The position numbers were made by a program, and so were the translations under genes. Source: Pyronema omphalodes (lineage: Eukaryota; Ascomycota; Pezizomycetes; Pezizales; Pyronemataceae). Taken from it: a stretch of 64,000 nt of DNA. Under the pieces are notes generated by a model that worked only from the letters and a program-made list of their open reading frames with translations, was not told where the DNA came from and did no database searches. Below, one piece after another: positions 58,258-64,000 of the stretch; within the stretch, counting starts at the first letter, position 1, and each line of letters opens with the position of its first letter. The DNA lies in contig JAJJXM010000003.1 of assembly GCA_024516155.1 (NCBI GenBank), forward strand, positions 682,001 through 746,000, in the 5' to 3' direction.

Positions 58258-58621
58258 GAGCTGAGATTTGGAACTCCGGGGAGAAAGGGAAGATGGAAAG
58301 AAGGATATGATGGAAGAGGGGCGATGGATGAAGGGATGGTTAAATGCACTATAGGAAGATCTATTACTCTCAACTAGCTAATAGACCAAGCGTAAAATGT
58401 AATTAATATGCAAAAGCGAATATGGCTTTCCAATGTAAGGGGTTAAGGCCTTTTATTCTAGACTCTGTTCTTCCTTGATCTATAGCCAACTATGTGAATC
58501 TCTAGAAAATAATTACTGCTGTGCAAATTCTCCGTTACTTACTATTGCCAAGTCGACGTAGGAGCCTTGGAAACCTCCTCCAAATGATTCCACAACATCA
58601 TGAATCATAACACATCGCATG

Positions 58622-58919
58622 AACTGCGCAAAAGCAATGGGTTCGAATCCCGTGTCGCTCCCACAGGTATTGCTTGGTTGCCGGTGTTTGTCCTCAGGGA
58701 GGTTTACCCGGTGCTCAGGATATTACGCTTTCCTAATCTATGCCTCCTTAGGTGTAGACGAGTGTTGGTGGAATGGTTGGGTAAAATGGGTGTAGGAGAT
58801 TAGGGGGCCTCATTAGGAGACTTCGGTCTCGAGGACAGGAAAAATGGCTGTACCAACTTGCTTTCCCCGCATGGCTCTAAAAAGGCCTCGGTCGGACGTA
58901 TGATTAAATAAATAAATAA
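58622..58919 (+). mobile_element. tRNA-derived SINE, 5' truncated, with target-site duplication
   Basis: The element begins with a tRNA T-arm region containing a Pol III B-box (GGTTCGAATCC within TGGGTTCGAATCCCG) and then GTGTCGCTCC. A body of about 270 bp follows, and an (AAAT)n tail ends it. No A-box is visible upstream, so the tRNA head is 5' truncated or degenerate. It is flanked by a 15-bp direct repeat, ATAACACATCGCATG (58607-58621) and ATAACACATCCCATG (58920-58934), with one mismatch. Plus orientation; no coding capacity, mobilised by a LINE in trans. Confidence 0.75.
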
Positions 58920-58989
58920 ATAACACATCCCATGCAATCATGTAATATCACTCACATTATTCTGGGCCAAAATGTAATTTACCGCCCTA

Positions 58990-59175
58990 GCTACTACTGG
59001 TGTTATCCTCGGCCAGATGGGTCACTTCAATATTGACACCGGATCTGTCTATAAGTTATACAGGGAGTTTACTGGCCTTGTATACAAAGGGATGTTGGAC
59101 GACCTCGCTGAAGCCGACACTAGGCTTGCTTACTTGGAAGACGCCGACCAGGATTATTTCACCAGATTCGCCTAA
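58990..59175 (+). pseudogene. Orphan coding-like exon next to the SINE
   Basis: A 61-codon frame after a CCCTAG acceptor-like site, ending in TAA. Composition is coding-like (GQMGHFNIDTGSVYKLY, then GMLDDLAEADTRLAYLEDAD). It has no matching upstream exon; the sequence left of it is the SINE. It may be the 3' remnant of a gene split or truncated by insertion. Family unknown. Confidence 0.35.
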
Positions 59176-59605
59176 AAACAAAATGGCGAAGAGTGGGAGG
59201 TTTTATAGCTATAAAGAGATGTTCATTCTCCCTTCTGCTGAGTTAATGGTTTTCAAAAAACCATCGCGACTTTCAAAAGTTACTTTCACGAAAATGCTTT
59301 CAAGAAATAAAAGACGATATTAATTCTACGCGCATAAAAGTAATAACTGTATATTAAAGCAATAATTATTCCAATTCGAGCGAATTGACCTTCCAAAACA
59401 TGAACTCATTAATACAGGATATTACTTATCCCTTCACAACTGTAAAAAATACCAAAAAATAACAAATAATACACAATACACGCCAAGATAATATATATAA
59501 AATCAGTGCCAAAAATAATAATAGCCATATTTTTCAACAAGCATTGAAATGAGATACGGTGAGAAGCACCCATTCAATTCGTGGGTTACACCGTCCAACT
59601 GCAAA

Positions 59606-60529
59606 TCAGTCCATTACTTTCTGGCAGCTCATGTGATATTCTAAACCTGGAGGCTTATGAATGACACAACTCGTGCAAAAGTTAGTACCAGAAAAATTGC
59701 AGCTATTGTTTTTCTCAAAATCACAGAATGTCTCTCCCTTAGCCTTATCAATGCAGATGTTTCCGCGCGGTTCAAATTGACCCATGCAGGGCCTTGAGTT
59801 CTTCCCCATACCAATACATTTCCACATTGCCATTCGGTTATCATTCCGAGTAGTTTTTACGGGCATAACTGGCCCTTTACAACGAGGGCAGCTGTAGCAC
59901 TCTGAAGGATATTTGAATTCTGCAGATAAATCCCTGTCACCGGCCTCTTGGATCCATTGTGCACCCGACCGGTTCGGGGCCGTTAAAGATGCCAATGGGT
60001 GCATGTATGCCCAGCATTGGTTATGAAAGCATTTCCTAGGACATTGTTGACAGATCCAAGCATATTCGTTTTTCTCAAAAGTTTTAACATCGCAGCCCGG
60101 ATATCCACATTGCATCTTCCAATCAGGGCTCCAACTGATCAGTTTAGAACTCTCCGGTAGTGTTTCCTCGCTGGCTCGAATGACCATCACTGGTGGGCTT
60201 TTATTTTTACAGATTATGCCCGGATGCATGGACATCACACAGGCGATACAGTAGGTCCTCTGCTGACATGGCCCATTGCACTGCCAACTATATAAGATAT
60301 TTTTCGTGTGGCATCTGCAGCAATAGGAAAGATGTTGCTCCCTGCTGAGAGCCGCGTCGATAGACGATATATCTGGTATGGGTAGTTTTCGATTGAATTC
60401 GAGGTCTTTGGCTCTCGCCCAGCATGGGTTTTCAAAGTCCCAAGGCGACCCTGGAGACATATAGCTGGCCAAACTTTCGCTTTCCGCCTCCAAATTTTCG
60501 CTGTCAACTTCCATGCTTTGGCTTTCCAT
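59606..60529 (-). CDS. Cysteine-rich zinc-finger-like protein with repeated modules
   Basis: 307 aa, starting at the ATG of MESQSMEVDSENLEAESE (an upstream GTG is in frame). An acidic N-terminus leads to a chain of cysteine/histidine modules. Module 1: CCRC, then WQCNGPC, YCIACVMSMHPG. Module 2: MQCGYPGC, then WICQQCPRKCF, CWAYMHP. Module 3: CYSCPRCKGPVMP, then WKCIGMG. Module 4: FCDFEKNNSCNFS, CTSCVIHKPPG. Modules 1, 2 and 4 share a C..C-(10-14)-W/F-x-C-x(2-4)-C-(5)-C-x2-C-x4-H-P type end. This fits zinc binding (RING/IBR-like arrangement), but I recognise no named domain. A 5' exon further upstream cannot be excluded. Function unknown. Confidence 0.72.
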   Translation of the reverse strand: MESQSMEVDSENLEAESESLASYMSPGSPWDFENPCWARAKDLEFNRKLPIPDISSIDAALSREQHLSYCCRCHTKNILYSWQCNGPCQQRTYCIACVMSMHPGIICKNKSPPVMVIRASEETLPESSKLISWSPDWKMQCGYPGCDVKTFEKNEYAWICQQCPRKCFHNQCWAYMHPLASLTAPNRSGAQWIQEAGDRDLSAEFKYPSECYSCPRCKGPVMPVKTTRNDNRMAMWKCIGMGKNSRPCMGQFEPRGNICIDKAKGETFCDFEKNNSCNFSGTNFCTSCVIHKPPGLEYHMSCQKVMD

Positions 60530-61751
60530 TTTCACCAGATCTTGGTTTCCAAAGAATCAAAGGCCACAGCTGTTTAGAATGAAGATGTATGTGAGTTTGG
60601 GGTTGAACTGAAAGTATGGAATTTTTGTACCCAGTATACCACGAAGAAGTAAGATTTGTTCCAGATAACCTTTGACTTTGTCGAAGGGGGCAATCAGTCT
60701 TCAGAGAGCTGTAGTTTGGTCTTGAAATTTTGCAGTGTCTCTTCGGTTTTAGAAATGTTGTTGCTGGTTGGACTGATAGCCAGTTTTGCTCGGCGGACGA
60801 GAGTGGTTCCACGTAATAAGGATTCTGTAGTCACACAGCAGTGACACCTGTGACATGGCGTCTCTTTAGTACTAAAGAACCCTAACAAAATGACCTGGGT
60901 GTTTTAGTAATTACCTTAAACTTGGAATGTATGTTGAGGTTTGTCAGTTGACAACATGCAGATAGGAAGGCTGCTGTTCGGTATAAGATTGCAGCAAAAG
61001 GGGCTTTTGTAATGTTGCAAGACTGCTGCTGCTGCTGTGAATGGGCGTTTCTTCGGAAGATGATTATTGTTTGAGGAGATGTGAATGGACCCGCAGATTT
61101 GCCAAATTCCGTAATAGTGAATGATTTTATAATGGGTGTCGGAGGAAGAGAATAAAGATCGGGCGGGAAGGATTCGGGTATGGAGATGGAAACCGGTGGA
61201 GAGCTGACTGAAATCCAGTAAACATGAGCATCGCAGAGGTTCACTCAACTAAGTACCACTATGAGAAGTACGCGGCCTCCTGAAAAAGTCATGTTATCTA
61301 ACGAAATCCATCCAGTTAGTTGAAAAAGGAAGGCAAGCTTCTGAATTTTGAAGCTCGATCCATATCCGAATAACTAAATTACCCGCTTACTGAATTGTTT
61401 AAGCCACCTGGATAAGAACGGCTAGTGCAGAATAACCACAATCTTTGGTTAATCACTTCAACGTCTGGAAACATGCAGACCGTTCATGGTAATGAACTAA
61501 ATCCATAACGTAAGTCCTTGCAGGATTAATCATAAACCAAACAGTCCGATATGATATATTGAGTTAACGGAATAGCAGCTGTTTGAACGATAACAAAACA
61601 TCCATAATTCATAAGTATCACCCAAACCCCGCAGAGGAAACAGCAGCAATCAATGATCAACAATGTACAGAACTGCACTAAACAACAATCCTGTGAAAAT
61701 GCACCCAACGCCCAATTAAACACGCTAAAAACTATTACATTATCATACTTA
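60530..61751. other. Intergenic region
   Basis: Promoter side of the cysteine-rich gene and 3' side of RTC1, both on the minus strand. Minus-strand frames at 60504-60812 and 60882-61248 have no recognisable domain; they could be untranslated or misread sequence. No repeat beyond a short CTG-type run near 61022-61037. Confidence 0.45.
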
Positions 61752-64000
61752 CTAATCCCTGGGTAAACAGACACATCCACATCCAACACTTGGACAACAT
61801 CCCATCCCTCCATCATCCAAAAACCATCCTCTCATACACCTTTCACATCCTCCATGTCCACAGTTCGCACACACCGTCCACCTTCTTCCCTTTCCTGGAG
61901 TCTGACAGATAGTACATTCCGCTCCTCCACGTCTGGCACATTTCTCACACCACCCACCTCCTCTTCCTCCTACTGCTCGCCCACAGTGACCACAACTTAA
62001 ATCCACGTCAACTCCCCATTGCCCAGTCATCTTGATGCCTTCGCTTTGTGCCAACTTCCTTACCAACGCAGCGGTGGCAAAATGCCTACCCTGTGTAAGC
62101 AAGGAAATATACCCATCCAACACTTCATCAGCAGTTCTCCGATCAATCGGGAACCGATGCTGCAAGAGTAGTACTAAAGCAGCAGCAAACTGAACATCGC
62201 CATTCTGGGTAGCATGGCTAAGAAGCTTGTCAATGACTGGGGATGGGGCCCAGGGCTTCTCATCTTCTGAAGGCTGTGGGAGTAGCGGCGGTTCTATCCG
62301 TGGTGGCGGAAGAACCGTTGATGCGTTCATCTCCTCTGTAATGACGGGCAGGGGAACAGAATCCGAGTAATCTTCATTATGTCCATATGAGCTTGATGTG
62401 TGTTCTGAGATTAAAGAGAATTGACGTTGGAGAATAGGTGAAGAAAGCGAGTCGGGTTGGGTAGTGACGGAGCTTGAGGCCACAGGCATCTTTGGAGGTG
62501 ACTGTGAGAGGGGGTCGGATCGTTCAGTATTGGAGGTTAGGAGGGGAAGATAGTGATTGCTGTCGATTGAAGGCCGCGTGTGGTGCCCGGTTACTGCGGA
62601 GGGTGTTTGAGGGCCAGTAGGCTTGGTATCGACGGTGAGGATTGGACGGGTCGATCTGATAGAAGCGTTGGATGATAGAATGGACGGGACACGATTAGGA
62701 ACCAATGTTTCTTCTCCATCTGTTGAGATAGCCGAACTGGTGGGACTGATGCCATAGGATACAGGAGGAATTGAGAGGTTCTGATCTTCAGTCTTCTCCC
62801 GAGAATCTTCGGGTTTCTCTATTTGCTCGGACTGTTCCATCTGCTGGGGTTCTTCATATACAATTGGCTCTTGCGGAGGAACCGGTTCGGCAGGTTCCGT
62901 GGCCATTGTTTTTGGCGAGTGAGCGGGTATCGGTGTAGTTCCTCCAGTAAGGCTGACAGAGTAGTTGCCGTCAAAAGGCAATCCTCTTCTTCCCAACGTT
63001 AACGAACTATTAAGCTGTTGAGTAAGTTGAGACAATGCACTACCCGGTCTGTCTTTCTTGTGTCTTTCTTCAGCGGCTTCTTCAGATTTGATTGTGAGTT
63101 GGAGCATCTTCCATGATTTCGCTGCACGATGTTTATGTGCCCTCATGGCTAGACGAGAGTTCTTCTCAAATGCATCATGAAGAGACATTGGTTTCACACC
63201 AGAAACTCCCATGATATCAATCACATATCGCCGCGCGAAGAAATCAAACGCTTCTTTGTCGAATAGAACTGGCATCGTAACATTAACCACGCTTTGGGTA
63301 GGCGTAAACTTCTCGAGTGCTGTTTCGAAGATATTGATTGGCATTGCATTTGGCCGAGAGGAGCGGAAGGAATTGCTGCGATCGTGCGAGCTATGGGAGC
63401 GGCGATTATCCCGACCTATTTCTTCATCCATATCGAAGGTGACCCGTGAATTTGATGGGCCATGATGTCGGATTCTGCCTCGACGTTGTGCTGCAAATGT
63501 GAAATTACTATCTGGAGTCCAGGCGAAGGCGCTGTGTGAGAGGGAATTGATTGGCCTTGGAGCGAATAGTAAATCGTTCTGAACTAGAGTTGAGTCTTTA
63601 GAGCAAGACCACAACAAATTGTCGTTTCTCCACATCAAGCCAGTTGTGGCTCCGTCATGTACATCCATAATTCTACTAGGGACGTATGGACGCTTGAAGT
63701 CCCATACGCATACACGATTGTCGTAATTAAAAGCACATGTGGCAATCTGTGTTGTTTCAGTATTCGCACTACTCCGAGGTCTCCATGCTATCCGGGATAT
63801 TGAGGCCATTGTAGTGATTGTATGCTTGGCCTGTCGTCGCGTATCCCCGGAAACTAGATCCCACACCTTCACGGTCTTGTCTCGTCCACCACTAGCACAA
63901 TGCTTTCCATCGGGGTGCCAGTTTACCGCAAGTACCGGGCCATTGTGTGCATTAATCTTCTTTGAATACATATGAGGGTTCCTGATGTCCCATGTCTGGA
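61752..64000 (-). CDS. RTC1: RTC1/WDR24-type SEA (GATOR2) complex subunit, 5' truncated
   Basis: The frame stays open to the window end (it reads QTWDIRNPH before MYSKK at 63971), so the N-terminal WD repeats lie outside. Rtc1/WDR24 is a component of SEACAT/GATOR2 at the vacuole that supports TORC1 activation by amino acids. Visible: WD repeats (HNGPVLAVNWHPDGKHCASG, then VKVWD; VCVWDFKRP), a Ser/Pro-rich disordered middle of about 350 residues, and a helical segment (PSPVIDKLLSHATQNGDVQ). The C-terminal RING/zinc-ribbon has CGHCGRAVGG, CEKCARRGGAECTICQ, CANCGHGGCERCMRGWF and a last CGCVCLPRD. This C-terminal zinc end is the diagnostic part. The disordered middle is long, as in other filamentous fungi. 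The full length cannot be given. Confidence 0.9.
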   Translation of the reverse strand, partial: QTWDIRNPHMYSKKINAHNGPVLAVNWHPDGKHCASGGRDKTVKVWDLVSGDTRRQAKHTITTMASISRIAWRPRSSANTETTQIATCAFNYDNRVCVWDFKRPYVPSRIMDVHDGATTGLMWRNDNLLWSCSKDSTLVQNDLLFAPRPINSLSHSAFAWTPDSNFTFAAQRRGRIRHHGPSNSRVTFDMDEEIGRDNRRSHSSHDRSNSFRSSRPNAMPINIFETALEKFTPTQSVVNVTMPVLFDKEAFDFFARRYVIDIMGVSGVKPMSLHDAFEKNSRLAMRAHKHRAAKSWKMLQLTIKSEEAAEERHKKDRPGSALSQLTQQLNSSLTLGRRGLPFDGNYSVSLTGGTTPIPAHSPKTMATEPAEPVPPQEPIVYEEPQQMEQSEQIEKPEDSREKTEDQNLSIPPVSYGISPTSSAISTDGEETLVPNRVPSILSSNASIRSTRPILTVDTKPTGPQTPSAVTGHHTRPSIDSNHYLPLLTSNTERSDPLSQSPPKMPVASSSVTTQPDSLSSPILQRQFSLISEHTSSSYGHNEDYSDSVPLPVITEEMNASTVLPPPRIEPPLLPQPSEDEKPWAPSPVIDKLLSHATQNGDVQFAAALVLLLQHRFPIDRRTADEVLDGYISLLTQGRHFATAALVRKLAQSEGIKMTGQWGVDVDLSCGHCGRAVGGRGGGWCEKCARRGGAECTICQTPGKGRRWTVCANCGHGGCERCMRGWFLDDGGMGCCPSVGCGCVCLPRD

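Larger units (their letters stand above)
58258..59605. other. Intergenic region with a SINE and an orphan exon
   Basis: Spacer between gene B and the convergent cysteine-rich gene. It contains the SINE (58622-58919) with its duplicated flanks and the orphan exon at 58990-59175. No complete gene supported. Confidence 0.55.

Noticed and set aside
58637..58665. GGTTCGAATCCCG region as a true tRNA gene
   Set aside because: There is no acceptor, D or anticodon arm upstream; the target duplication and (AAAT)n tail make it the head of a SINE.

Overview
The window is gene-dense eukaryotic DNA from a filamentous ascomycete (Pezizomycotina). Coding regions are split by short introns (about 47-175 nt) with GT...AG ends and CTAAC/CTAAT-type branch sites. 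The proteins are typical fungal orthologues (Mec1/ATR, Rqc2, Btn1, Mpv17-like, DUF3292, CAP59-type mannosyltransferase). The general look (AT-rich spacers, small secreted proteins, intron style) would fit Leotiomycetes/Helotiales, but that is inference. Exon joins given here were deduced by eye from splice signals, reading-frame phase and family motifs; no transcript data were available.

Layout. 2-1156 (+): 3' end of the APC2 cullin subunit. 1478-6897 (-): RQC2/NEMF, then a membrane/coiled-coil protein. 7007-8287 (-): a small hypothetical gene and a secreted beta/gamma-crystallin-like protein. 8288-13692: sparse region with tRNA-Gln(CUG), tRNA-Arg(ACG), a three-exon membrane-protein gene and one orphan exon. 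13693-18172 (-): Mpv17/Sym1-family protein and BTN1/CLN3. 19290-23775 (+): HGH1 and an FGGY D-ribulokinase-type kinase. 24892-28325 (-): a second crystallin-like paralogue and a DUF3292 protein. 28830-38791 (+): CAP59-type glycosyltransferase and the ten-exon MEC1/ATR kinase. 38792-40903: repeat-rich spacer with a TA-flanked MITE, a SINE-related 3' tail and a palindrome cluster. 40904-42860 (-): methylenetetrahydrofolate reductase. 45068-53082 (+): LOG-family protein, an unknown gene, a DUF4360 secreted protein followed by a 12-copy 9-bp repeat, and an HhH-GPD DNA glycosylase. 53860-59605: accessory segment with two diverged tandem copies of a secreted cysteine-rich gene, a 1.7-kb insertion in one copy, a perfect hairpin, and a tRNA-derived SINE with a clear target-site duplication. 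59606-64000 (-): a cysteine-rich zinc-binding-like protein and the 5'-truncated RTC1/WDR24 gene.

Most genes are independent housekeeping functions: cell cycle, ribosome quality control, DNA-damage signalling and repair, folate/methionine, vacuole, TORC1 regulation, carbohydrate phosphorylation. The most unusual content is the secreted-protein set. The two crystallin-like paralogues lie about 17 kb apart, share exon structure and each carry two Ca-clamp motifs. The duplicated cysteine-rich pair at 56-58 kb sits in a region shaped by small transposable elements.
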